DNA from: an uncultured Verrucomicrobiota bacterium
GTDB taxonomy: Bacteria; Verrucomicrobiota; Verrucomicrobiia; Limisphaerales; UBA9464
Direction of reading: 5' to 3'
DNA length: 64,000 bases
Assembly (NCBI GenBank): GCA_903922605.1
Contig: CAIXUG010000003.1
Coordinates: 1-64,000, forward strand
Shown: positions 8,350 to 17,300 of the stretch, in pieces
How positions within the stretch are numbered: the first letter of the stretch is position 1
Layout of the letters: the number at the start of each line of letters is the position of its first letter
The notes under the pieces: model-generated
Seen by the model: only the letters and a program-made list of their open reading frames with translations
Database searches by the model: none
Told to the model about the DNA's origin: nothing
Position numbers and translations under genes: made by a program

Positions 8350-9078
8350 ATGCCTAAAGCGCCTTCCAAGAAGCTCCCTCCCATCCGCCAGCTCCTCGAA
8401 CTGATGGCCGCCCTGCGCGCGCCGGATGGCTGCCCATGGGATCGCGAGCAGGACCACCAGACGCTCCGCTGGCATGCGGTCGAGGAGGTTTACGAGCTCA
8501 TGGACGCCATCGAGAATGGCGACGACCACGAAATGGCGGAAGAGCTCGGCGACCTGCTGCTCCAGGTGGTGTTCCACGCCCAACTCGCGCGCGAGCGCGG
8601 CGCCTTCGATTTCGACGCGCTAACCCAGCGTCTGGTGGACAAGTTGGTCCATCGTCATCCGCACGTCTTCGGTGACGTGAAGGTCGCGAACATCGACCAG
8701 GTCTGGGCGAACTGGGAACAGCTCAAGAAGGCGGAGAAGATCGGCTCCAAGCACGAGCGCAAGTCCGTCCTCGACGGCGTTCCCGCCCGTTTGCCGGGCC
8801 TGATGCGGGCGCAGAAGCTGGTGAAGAAAGCCAAGAAGGCGGGCCTGGCGGACGAAGGGGTCACCGCCCAATCCGAAAAGACCCGGCGCGCCGCGAAGAA
8901 GAGCGAAGTGGCGCAGGGCCTGTTTTACATCGCCCAATACTGCCAGGACAAAGGCTGGTCCGCCGAGGAACTCCTCCGCCAGGAAATCGCCCAGCGCAAA
9001 CGAGCCTGGCGCAAGCTCGAAATGGAAGGAAAAGAGGTGGCGAAGCAGCCAGGCAGCAAACGGAAGAAGCAGAAGTGA
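8350..9078 (+). CDS. mazG: Nucleoside triphosphate pyrophosphohydrolase MazG
   Basis: Hydrolyses (d)NTPs to monophosphates plus pyrophosphate, serving house-cleaning and stress functions. The 242-residue protein has the MazG helical core with CPWDREQDHQTLRWHAVEE (about 27-45), where the WD..Q and EE positions bind substrate and Mg. EELGDLLLQVVFHAQLA (about 64-80) supplies the EExxD metal site. The second half, with VWANWEQLKKAEK and SVLDGVPARLPGLM, matches the C-terminal MazG repeat. The last 20 residues are a Lys-rich tail (KRKKQK), unusual for the family and possibly nucleic-acid binding or simply disordered. Confidence 0.95.
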   Translation: MPKAPSKKLPPIRQLLELMAALRAPDGCPWDREQDHQTLRWHAVEEVYELMDAIENGDDHEMAEELGDLLLQVVFHAQLARERGAFDFDALTQRLVDKLVHRHPHVFGDVKVANIDQVWANWEQLKKAEKIGSKHERKSVLDGVPARLPGLMRAQKLVKKAKKAGLADEGVTAQSEKTRRAAKKSEVAQGLFYIAQYCQDKGWSAEELLRQEIAQRKRAWRKLEMEGKEVAKQPGSKRKKQK

Positions 9079-9310
9079 GCGCGTAAACGGGTGGCTTTCT
9101 GGTAACCGAACTGTCGTCGAATGGCGGACGAACCGAATGGGTGCCCCGGGATGTAGTGCAGCTTTTCAAGCTGCCTTATCGCATAACGGATACGGTCCAT
9201 ACCCCATAGCGAGGGATGCGGTTGTGCCGTAGCCTTGAAAAATCGAATGAATGGCGGCCACATTTTGCCATCGCGCCGGAGGGAATGCGCACGAAAATAG
9301 GGATAAACAT

Positions 9311-9763
9311 ATGAATTCGACTATCGCCGACCGGACAACTCATCTGCTCGGGCTCATGAAGAAGGGCGACGACGCCTTCAACTCCCGCGATGTTGCAGGG
9401 ATGAACGCCACACATCACCCAGACATAATCGCGCACGTCATGGGGGTCGCAAAGCCGATCAAAGGGCGAAAAGAGCACGCCGCGATGATTCAACAGATGA
9501 TTAGCGTGTTCCCCGACATACGCGTCCACAATGACCCATACCCAATCCAGTTCGGAAGCGGCGACTGGATCACCGTAATCACCCGCGCCACCGGGACCTT
9601 CACCGGGAAGATGACTCTGCCCAGCGGCAAGGTGATCGCCCCGACAGGAAAAGCGTTCGACCTCGACTTCAGCACGACCGCCCGGTGGAAAGGAGACGAG
9701 CTCATTGAAGAGCACGTCTTCTTAGACCCCGCACTTCGGGCTCAGCAGATCGGCATTGCATAA
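9311..9763 (+). CDS. SnoaL-like ester cyclase / NTF2-fold protein
   Basis: A 150-residue alpha+beta-barrel protein of the SnoaL-like polyketide cyclase group. Signatures are the N-terminal helix with MKKGDDAFNSRDVAGMNATHHPD, the GRKEHAAMIQQMISVFPDI segment, WITVITRATGTFTGKM strands, and the final DELIEEHVFLDPALRAQQIGI. Family members act as hydrolases, isomerases or cyclases, and the substrate cannot be told from sequence. The start at MNSTIADRTT is chosen because the 20 residues upstream in frame are not family-like. The region upstream is less GC-rich, with no obvious operon partner, so lateral acquisition is possible. Confidence 0.82.
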   Translation: MNSTIADRTTHLLGLMKKGDDAFNSRDVAGMNATHHPDIIAHVMGVAKPIKGRKEHAAMIQQMISVFPDIRVHNDPYPIQFGSGDWITVITRATGTFTGKMTLPSGKVIAPTGKAFDLDFSTTARWKGDELIEEHVFLDPALRAQQIGIA

Positions 9764-9771
9764 ATGGCACG

Positions 9772-10002
9772 TCATCGCGCCTTGAACTCGGCAATGTACC
9801 ACCCTTCGACCCTCAGGCGCGCCCACGGAGTTTTGCGGAGAAACGTCAGGCTGGATTTCACGCTCGGGTTGAATTGGAAGCACCGTACCGGAATGCGCTG
9901 CGACATTTCAGCCCAGCCGTAGCGCTCCACGAGCTGGTTGAGGATGGTTTCGAGGGTGATGCCATGCAGCGGATCGCGGGGATGAGGTGTAGACGGGGTC
10001 AT
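9772..10002 (-). CDS. VF530 family small DNA-binding-like protein (DUF2132)
   Basis: The 76-residue product matches the VF530/DUF2132 family across its length: DPLHGITLETILNQLVERYG, then IPVRCFQFNPSVKSSLTFLRKTPWAR and a final helix. A structure of Vibrio VF530 is known to resemble small helical DNA-binding proteins, but the biological role is unproven. The start at MTPSTPHP is preferred over a Met 17 codons upstream because homologues begin near here. It lies just downstream of the kinase gene on the same strand. Confidence 0.88.
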   Translation of the reverse strand: MTPSTPHPRDPLHGITLETILNQLVERYGWAEMSQRIPVRCFQFNPSVKSSLTFLRKTPWARLRVEGWYIAEFKAR

Positions 10003-10053
10003 GGGGCGAGAGCTGAAAGCGTGGACGTAACTTGGTGTTTTTCGCGGTGGCAA

Positions 10054-11961
10054 TCAGGTGGATTGATGCGGGGTGGGAGCCCTTAACCGTGAGCGCATGC
10101 GCTGTTCCCAGCGGCTGCCGCCACCGGCCTCGGAAATCTGCGCCATCACCTGCGTCATGGTCTCCCCGCCCAACTGGCGCATCTTCAGGTAGAGGAGGGC
10201 AGGGAGGATCGTCACCAGCGGCAGCAGGAAGATGCTGGTCAGGGAGGTGAACTGGGAAAGGGCCTTCAGCACGGCGCTGCTCTGTTTGGAGTCGTCGAGA
10301 CCGAAGCCCAGATGAATCACGCCTTTCACCGTGGCGGGCACCAGAAACTGGAACAGCACGGCCACGAGGATGCTCTTCCATGAGCGCGAGGCCAGCTCCC
10401 GCGATCGCTTCAGGGCGGCCTTCGTTTCCAAACCCTCCATCAGCACCACCGGGGCCCAGAGAGAATAGCGCATGGCGAGCACGATTCCGGGAATCACCAG
10501 CAGGACGAAACCGATCGTCGTCCGCACGGCGACGTGCAGGCCGGTCTTGAAGAAGGGTCGCCAGCGCCGCTTCCAGATGGCGAAAGCAGACCGCAGCTCC
10601 AGCCGCTTCAGGGGCATCACGGCCGCTTGCGTGATCATGACGGCGGTAACGCCCGAAATGACGGACGCCGTCACAAAGGTTGCAGTGCCCTCTAACAATC
10701 CGAAGACGCCATCGAAAATGGTCTCCTGGATTTTGCCCCACGGAGGATGCGCCAGCGCGACCCCGACGTGCAACAGGGTCAGGACGATCACCGGGATGTG
10801 CGCCAGCAATGACAGCCGCAGCATCAGGGGAAAGTGTTCGCTGTAGAGGGCAAACGCGCGGCGGTAGAGCGCGCCCAGATCATCGGCGTTGGCCCGGAGC
10901 GCATTGGCGAAGGCCATCGCCGTCGCTGGCCGGCGGGCCGGATCTTTTTCCAGGGCGGACATGACCACGCGCGACACGCCCTTGGGCAAGCGGCGATCGT
11001 GCGTGCGCAGTGGAGCCGGCTCCTGACCGATGTGTGCCTGTATGACCGAAAGCGGCTCGCCATCGAAGGGCGACACGCCGGCAAGCATCTGATAGGCGAT
11101 GACACCGAGGCTGTAGATGTCGGACCGGGCATCCTGAAAGTCACCCCGGCACTGTTCCGGCGACATGTACCAGGGGGTGCCCAGCACGGCACCCGCACGC
11201 GTCAGTTGCGGCGTCGATGCGCTCGCGGAGCGAGGCGGCCCGGCGAGGGGATCGCTGGCGACGGGAGCAATTCGCTCCGTTCGCGCGCCTATCTTCATAC
11301 CAGGGAGCACAGCTCCAGGTGTCTGTTCTGTCGGTGGCTTCGGCTCCGACGACTCCTCGAAATCGAACGGAGTAAGCTGGATTGTGGCCTTGGTGGTCGG
11401 TCCGCGATTCGCCGGAATTCCTTCCGGCTTTGGAGCGCTGGCTTCGGCCAGCTTGGCGATGCCGAAATCGAGGACCTTGGCGCGAAAGCCGCCGAGGCTG
11501 TTGGGTTCCAGCCAGATGTTGTCCGGCTTCAGGTCCCGGTGGACGACTCCTTGCCGATGCGCCTCATCCACGGCGCTGCAAACCTGTTCCAGAATATCCA
11601 CGACCCGGTCCAGCGGGAGGCGGCGCTCTTCCGCGAGCACCTGGCCCAGCGTGCAGCCGTCCAGATACTCCATGACCAGATAGGCGACCTTGGTTTCTCC
11701 CACCTGGGCGAAACCGAAATCGGTCACATCGACGATGTTTGGATGCCGCAGGCGGCCGGCGGCGCGGGCTTCGCGCTGGAAACGTTCGACCGAGTCGTCC
11801 TGGTTCACGAGCTGGGGGGTGATCAGCTTCACGGCGACGTACCGCTCCGTTCCCAGGTGGGTGGCGAGATAGACCGCGCCCATGCCGCCGCGCCCCAGCA
11901 GGCGTTCCAGGCGGTATTTTTCATCCAGCGTCTGACCGAGATAGCGATCCGAACCGTTCAT
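10054..11961 (-). CDS. Serine/threonine protein kinase with C-terminal membrane domain
   Basis: A Hanks-type kinase of 635 residues. The kinase domain begins at about residue 16 with the glycine loop LLGRGGMGAVY, followed by catalytic Lys in YVAVKLI, HRDLKPDN and DFGIAKL. About 90 Pro/Ser/Thr-rich residues then separate DFG from GTPWYMSPEQ, an unusually long activation-segment insertion. After the kinase domain (to about 365) come several hydrophobic segments (about 385-405, 425-450, 475-500, 550-590) forming a multi-pass tail, unlike PknB, which has one segment plus PASTA repeats. It may therefore sit in the inner membrane by its C-terminus. Targets are unknown. Confidence 0.92.
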   Translation of the reverse strand: MNGSDRYLGQTLDEKYRLERLLGRGGMGAVYLATHLGTERYVAVKLITPQLVNQDDSVERFQREARAAGRLRHPNIVDVTDFGFAQVGETKVAYLVMEYLDGCTLGQVLAEERRLPLDRVVDILEQVCSAVDEAHRQGVVHRDLKPDNIWLEPNSLGGFRAKVLDFGIAKLAEASAPKPEGIPANRGPTTKATIQLTPFDFEESSEPKPPTEQTPGAVLPGMKIGARTERIAPVASDPLAGPPRSASASTPQLTRAGAVLGTPWYMSPEQCRGDFQDARSDIYSLGVIAYQMLAGVSPFDGEPLSVIQAHIGQEPAPLRTHDRRLPKGVSRVVMSALEKDPARRPATAMAFANALRANADDLGALYRRAFALYSEHFPLMLRLSLLAHIPVIVLTLLHVGVALAHPPWGKIQETIFDGVFGLLEGTATFVTASVISGVTAVMITQAAVMPLKRLELRSAFAIWKRRWRPFFKTGLHVAVRTTIGFVLLVIPGIVLAMRYSLWAPVVLMEGLETKAALKRSRELASRSWKSILVAVLFQFLVPATVKGVIHLGFGLDDSKQSSAVLKALSQFTSLTSIFLLPLVTILPALLYLKMRQLGGETMTQVMAQISEAGGGSRWEQRMRSRLRAPTPHQST

Positions 11962-12057
11962 TGTGAAACGCCGGGCAGGAAAGCCACGGCTTCAGGCGTC
12001 GCGGGAGGTTTCTTGGTTTGGCGGGACTTGTCGATGGGGCAGGCGAAAGGCCGTCCT

Positions 12058-12140
12058 GATCGTAATCCAAATCGTAATCGTAATCTTCCTCTCGTGAAAC
12101 AGAGGGGAGCGGAGGGATTATGATTAAGATTAGGACTTGG
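12058..12140. repeat. GATTA-type palindromic intergenic repeat, copy 2
   Basis: A left arm of AATCGTAATCGTAATC units and a right arm GATTATGATTAAGATTAGGA form an imperfect inverted repeat. The same unit occurs at 7004-7117. It separates the kinase gene from the divergent secreted-protein gene. Confidence 0.75.
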
Positions 12141-12240
12141 GAAGCGCTCGCCGCCTGATTTGCTTTTCTTCCATCGCCAGTCGGTGGATATTTCGGTCAC
12201 CGCCGTCACAAAACACCGCCCGACATTTCTCCAAGCCACC

Positions 12241-12987
12241 ATGCGCCCCTTCCTGATCCTCGGTTGCTGCCTCGCCACCATCGCCTCGGCGGCCGAGCTG
12301 CCGTCCATTCCCGCCGGAGCCATCGCCCAGAAGAAGGAGTTGCTGTTCTCCGATGATTTCGAAGGCGCCACACATCCCAAGGTCTGGCACGACGTGGTCC
12401 CTACCTTTGTCTTCGAAAAGGGCATGCTCAAGGGCACTCAGACGCGCGATCAGAATATCCCCGCGGCCGATGGCAAACCCGCAGTGACACCCCACGCCGC
12501 CGTTTACGGCTTGGAAATCCCCACGAAAGACAGCGTCGTCGAGGTGAAGATCCGTTTCGAAGGCGCCTCAATGCTCGATGTGGAGTTCGACGACCGGAAA
12601 TTTGAAGGCTCACACTACGGCCATCTCTGCCGTGCCCAGGTCCGCCTCGACAAGGTCGTGCTGTTGGACGAGCGCGACGGCAGCCAGAGCAACGCGATCA
12701 TCGAGCTGCGCAAGGACGCCGCGAAGAACAAGGAGGCCATCGAACAGCTGCTCGCCTCCCATCGGGCTACCTTTCCCGCCAAGCTGGAAGCGGGGAAATG
12801 GTACGTGCTCGTCGTCGAGACGGTCGGTGAGGAGATGCGGGTCACCATTGATGGCCAGGCCGCCGGCTACCTGAAATCCCCCGGCATCGGGCACGTCACC
12901 AAGTCCAAGATCGAACTCGGTGTGGCCGGCAAAGACGGCTTCTTCGACGACATCAAGGTCTGGAATGCAGAACCGGCCAAACGCTAG
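12241..12987 (+). CDS. Secreted LamG/DUF1080-like protein
   Basis: A 248-residue exported protein. The start at MRPFLILGCCLATIASAAE gives a typical signal peptide with predicted cleavage after about residue 18. The mature part opens with LLFSDDFEGATHPKVWH and ends with GFFDDIKVWNAEP, the paired beginning and end typical of jelly-roll domains of the 3-keto-disaccharide hydrolase/DUF1080 and LamG type. WYVLVVETVGEEMRVTIDG in between is the usual central strand pair. It is probably a periplasmic glycan-binding or glycan-processing protein, but no catalytic residues are identifiable. Two hairpins end the gene. Confidence 0.75.
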   Translation: MRPFLILGCCLATIASAAELPSIPAGAIAQKKELLFSDDFEGATHPKVWHDVVPTFVFEKGMLKGTQTRDQNIPAADGKPAVTPHAAVYGLEIPTKDSVVEVKIRFEGASMLDVEFDDRKFEGSHYGHLCRAQVRLDKVVLLDERDGSQSNAIIELRKDAAKNKEAIEQLLASHRATFPAKLEAGKWYVLVVETVGEEMRVTIDGQAAGYLKSPGIGHVTKSKIELGVAGKDGFFDDIKVWNAEPAKR

Positions 12988-13038
12988 GCGTTCGGCCGGT
13001 CGTATAGTGCTCCGGTGTAACACAACAAACACCGGAGC
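12971..13038. terminator. Two stacked hairpins between convergent genes
   Basis: Hairpin 1 spans 12971-13000: ACCGGCC, one mismatch, AACGC, loop, GCGTT, GGCCGGT; it overlaps the stop codon of the upstream gene. Hairpin 2 spans 13009-13038: GCTCCGGTGT paired with ACACCGGAGC, 10 bp. Neither has a strong T-run, so a bidirectional or factor-assisted terminator is inferred. Confidence 0.6.
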
Positions 13039-13066
13039 GTCTGGGCGAGCAGGAGGAACTGCTCGC

Positions 13067-13591
13067 TTAAAAGACAAAGCGCACGCCGGCGCGGAACAAA
13101 CCGTAATTGGGGGTCCGCTCCGTGAACACATAGCGGCCGTCGGTGAAGATGCCGATCTGGGGCGTAAACCTGAACTCGATGCCGGCCCCGGCATCGAGAA
13201 ACCAGAGTTCTGAAGGGTCAAACTGACGGCCCCCACCACCGAGGACGTAGGGGGCAAAGCCCGAATCGCCCAAAGGAAAACGCGCGAGGAAATTCGCGGA
13301 GACACGATCCACAAGGTAGTGGCTGGTGCTTTCCGTGTCCGCATCGATCCCCAAGCCCAGGTTTTGGGTGAAGAAATAGTTCACGCCCAATCCGACACCC
13401 AGCCGACCGTCATGCTGGATGCGTGCTCCGGAAATGTGGTCGAGGGTATATTGCCCCACGGTCCCGCTGCCGAAGAGATCGGCGCTGAATTCTTCGGCCC
13501 GGTAAGGGGACACGGCCGTTTGAGCCATCCCGGCCAGGCAGCAGAAGGAGGTTCCGAGTACCAGCAATCCATGTTTTGCGTATGCGTTCAT
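13067..13591 (-). CDS. Small outer-membrane beta-barrel protein
   Basis: A 174-residue protein with an N-terminal signal peptide (MNAYAKHGLLVLG through GMAQ, cleavage about residue 23). It is followed by alternating amphipathic strands such as GRLGVGLGVNYFFTQNLGLGI, VSANFLARFPL and FAPYVLGGGG, and ends with the aromatic-terminal strand LFRAGVRFVF typical of outer-membrane insertion. Its length fits an eight-stranded OmpA-transmembrane-like barrel (OMP_b-brl superfamily). No extra domain is present. It converges on the secreted protein gene across two hairpins. Confidence 0.85.
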   Translation of the reverse strand: MNAYAKHGLLVLGTSFCCLAGMAQTAVSPYRAEEFSADLFGSGTVGQYTLDHISGARIQHDGRLGVGLGVNYFFTQNLGLGIDADTESTSHYLVDRVSANFLARFPLGDSGFAPYVLGGGGRQFDPSELWFLDAGAGIEFRFTPQIGIFTDGRYVFTERTPNYGLFRAGVRFVF

Positions 13592-13680
13592 GGAAAGGAC
13601 GCTCCTCCTTAGAAGGGCGGTGGTCTATGGGGTGAAACCCGGCGGTTTTCCCGGCCAGCCGAAATCGGCTTCTGCCACGG

Positions 13681-14091
13681 TCAGCGCAACGGATCTTCCG
13701 GCTTCAGCATCCAGGCCGAAGGATGCTGGGTCAGGCCGATGCGCGGATAGTATTCCATCGCTTTGGGGGCGCTCAGGAGGATCAGCAGGGCCTGTCCGCC
13801 CAGTTGCTGGGTGCGGCGGATCAGCTCGCGGCCAATCCCGTGGCGCTGATGCGAAACCAGCACCGCGAGGTCGCTCAGGTAGGTACAGTACACGAAGTCG
13901 GACACAGAGCGGGCGATGCCGACGAGCAGGTCGCCATCCCAGGCGGTGACGACCAGGTTCGCATTTCGAAGCATCGCTGCCATGCGGGGACGATCCTCGA
14001 CCGGGCGACGTTCGCCCAAGGTGGAGCCCCGATAAAGCTCCTGGACCTGGTCGAGATCCAAGTCGTTCCCCACGCGATAGGTGATCGGCAT
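13681..14091 (-). CDS. GNAT family N-acetyltransferase
   Basis: A 136-residue acetyl-CoA-dependent acyltransferase. MPITYRVGNDLDLDQVQELYRG opens the fold. ADLAVLVSHQRHGIGRELIRR contains the (Q/R)xxGxG/A acetyl-CoA pyrophosphate loop, seen as RHGIGRE, and AMEYYPRIGL is the late strand-helix. The start is set at MPITYR (base 14091) because homologues begin there; the longer in-frame extension to 14172 is basic and low-complexity. The substrate is not deducible. Confidence 0.85.
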   Translation of the reverse strand: MPITYRVGNDLDLDQVQELYRGSTLGERRPVEDRPRMAAMLRNANLVVTAWDGDLLVGIARSVSDFVYCTYLSDLAVLVSHQRHGIGRELIRRTQQLGGQALLILLSAPKAMEYYPRIGLTQHPSAWMLKPEDPLR

Positions 14092-14303
14092 GGAGGGAGG
14101 TTTGGGCGTCCGGTCGCGGGGCTCAAGCCTTCGTTCCTTGTTCACCATGAGCTTCGTGGACCGCTTCCGCATCAGGTCGATCCTACGTAGTCAACCCTAC
14201 GTAGTCTGAGCAGTTGCCATTCTCCAAGCCATTTGAGAGGTTACTTTCTTAGGTTCCAACGCACCAACGTTTGACCGAGCCAGCCGTGCCCATAACCCGC
14301 CCT

Positions 14304-17300
14304 ATGAACTTAGCCCGACTGTTTCCAAGCCGACCTCATCCAGGATTCCAGATGTCGGTCCTGATTGGCCTGCTGCTGGCCCTTCGGCTGACCGCCGCCG
14401 CGCCGGCTCCCGGTGCGACCATACCTCTGAGCGAGATCGGAGCGGCGGCACAAAAACAGTATCATGGTGATGGCCTGTCCGTCCGTCCGGGAGCTGACGG
14501 GGCCGCCCTGCGTTGTGTGTTTCAAAAGCTGGAAGGCCAGGTGACCAGCCAGGGCCTGTGGCTCAGTTCCACAGCTGACAAGGTTGCCGGCACTCCGTTT
14601 CGCGTGCTGGCCCAATCGTTGGGACGGAATGGTTCCGCAACGGAGGTGCTGGCAAACGGTGGGCAGGTGAAGACTCAGGAAGGGCTCGCCCGGTTTATCC
14701 GTCCTGGCTTGGAGGAGGAATACAGCGTCAGTGCGGAAGGCGTACGCCAAGACTTTGTCGTGACCCGACGCCCCGACGGCCAGGCCGCTCTCAGGGTGAA
14801 TCTCACTGTTGAAGGGGCGACCGCCGAGCTGGTGGACAACGGGGTGCGCCTCGTGCTGGCCGATTCGGGACGGAAGCTGGCCTATCACCGGTTAAAGGTG
14901 ACCGATGCGCAGGGCCGCCAACTCTCCGCCCGCATGGAGGTCACGTCAGACCGGCAGATTGAAGTCACGGTGAACGATGCTGCCGCGGTCTACCCGGTCC
15001 GAATTGACCCGACCTTCACGGATGCCAACTGGATCAGCCTGGGGGCTTTGGTGGGACTCGATGGCGCGATCAAAGCGGTCGTTACGGATGGCACGAACAA
15101 TCTGTATGTGGGTGGCTCCTTCGCCATCGCCGGCTCTGCCATGGCGAACAATATCGCCCGCTGGGACGGCACCAACTGGTTCGCGCTCGGCAGCGGCACC
15201 GACGGAGCGGTGTTGGCCTTGGCGTTGGACAGCAACGGTGTCCTCTACGCCGGCGGTGACTTCTTTGGCGCCGGTGGCGAAAGCACCCCCTTCATCGCCC
15301 AATGGGATGGCAGCGCCTGGTCGGGCCTGGACATAGGAATGGATGATACGGTTTATGCGCTGGCGGCGGACAGTGCCGGGAATGTCTATGCGGGTGGCGC
15401 TTTTGCCAATGCTGGCAGCACGCCCGCCAATTACATCGCGAAGTGGGACGGGACCACCTGGTCAGCCCTTGGCGACGGAACTGACGATGTGGTCGAGGCG
15501 GTCACTGTGGACGCCTCGGGACACCTTTACGCCGGGGGCGCATTTCTGACGGCCGGTGGAGTACCCGCCAGCAGCGTCGCCAAATGGGATGGCAGCGGAT
15601 GGTCGCCGCTCGGCGACGGCATGGACGATGTGGTCCTTTCCCTGGCTCTGGATGGCACCGGAAATCTCTATGCCGGTGGGGCATTCCTGACGGCCGGGAC
15701 CGCGCCCGCCAACTACGTCGCCAAGTGGGATGGCACCGATTGGTCACCTCTGGGTGATGGCATGGATTTCGTGGTTTTCTCCCTTGCGTCGGATGGTGCC
15801 GGCGGCATTTACGCGGGTGGAATCTTTAGCATGGCTGGCAGTGTGTCAGCCAGGGGCGTGGCCCAATGGGATGGCAGTGCATGGACAGATCTCGCCGGAG
15901 GGATCAGTGACCACAGCCCCGCCGGGGTGTATGCGCTGGCTCTGGATGGCTCTGGCAATCTCTTCGCCGGCGGCAACTTTCTCACCGTTGGCGGCATCAC
16001 CGCCGGGGGCATCGCCCAATGGGACGGTGCAGATTGGTTGGCACTGGGTGCGGGCACGGATAACTCGATCTATGCGCTGGTGGCGGATGGCAGCGGGAAT
16101 GTCTATGCGGGCGGGGCCTTCACGTCCGTGGGCGGTGTGAGCGCCAGTTTCGTCGCGAAGTGGGATGGCACCAGTTGGTCGGCTTTGGGCACCGGGCTCG
16201 ATGATCAGGTTTCCGCCCTCCTACTGGATGGGGCAGGCAACCTTTATGCCGGTGGTGATTTTACTACGGCGGGAGGAAACCCCGCCGCCTACATCGCCAA
16301 ATGGGACGGTTCAGCGTGGTCGGCCATGGGTGGTGGTATGGATGCGCCTGTCTTTGCCTTGGCAAGGGACAGCTCTGGCACCCTCTATGCCGGCGGAGAC
16401 TTTCTCAACGCCGACGGAAATCCGGCCAACTATCTGGCGAAGTGGGACGGCATGACCTGGTCAGCCTTGGGGGGCGGGGTGGACAGCACCGTCAACGCCT
16501 TGGCGGTGGACAGCTCCGACAACCTTTATGCCGGAGGCTATTTCACCCATGCTGAAGGCAATCCGGCGAACTACCTGGCCAAATGGGACGGCTCCGCTTG
16601 GTCGGCGTTCCCGGCCGAGCTCGACGGCCAGGTTTTCGCCCTCTCGTTTGACTCTTCGGGAAATCTTTATGTGGGCGGATTTTTCGCCAACGCCGGGGCG
16701 GTGCCGGCTAACAACATTGCCAAATGGGATGGCTCGGCCTGGTCGGCTTTGGGTGCCGGGACGGCTGGTACCGTGTACGCCTTGACGCTGGATGCCTCCG
16801 GAAATCTCTACGCGGGCGGCTATTTCTACAAGGCAGGTGGAATCGTGGTCCAGGGCGTTGCCCTATGGGATGGCACCCAATGGTCGGCGCTCGGCTCCGG
16901 ACTCGACAGCGGGGTCAATGCGCTGGTCGTAAACAGCGCCGGCGACCTTTATGTAGGCGGGGATTTCATCGAGGCCGGCGACAAGGTCTCGGCTTTCGTT
17001 GCCCGGTTCCTGCTGAATTTTGCCGGAATCTCCGTGGCGAACGATTCGGGCCCCCTGAGTGACGGGATGGGCAGCGTGGATTTTGGCACCATTCTGTATG
17101 GTAGCAACACCGTCCAGTTCTTCTCCATCACCAATACCGGCAACCTCAGCCTGACCGGCATGGTCATCGACAAGGATGGTGCCAATGCGTCGGACTTCAC
17201 AGTGGATACCTCGGGCATGCTGACAACGTTGGCGCCCGGTGACAGCACCAGCTTTGCAGTCACATTTTCGCCGGTCGGTGGTGGCGACCGAAGTGCCGCC

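Noticed and set aside
14184-14207. Twice-repeated CCTACGTAGTC just upstream of the GNAT gene's opposite end
   Set aside because: Two copies of a short palindrome could be an operator, but nothing else supports it.
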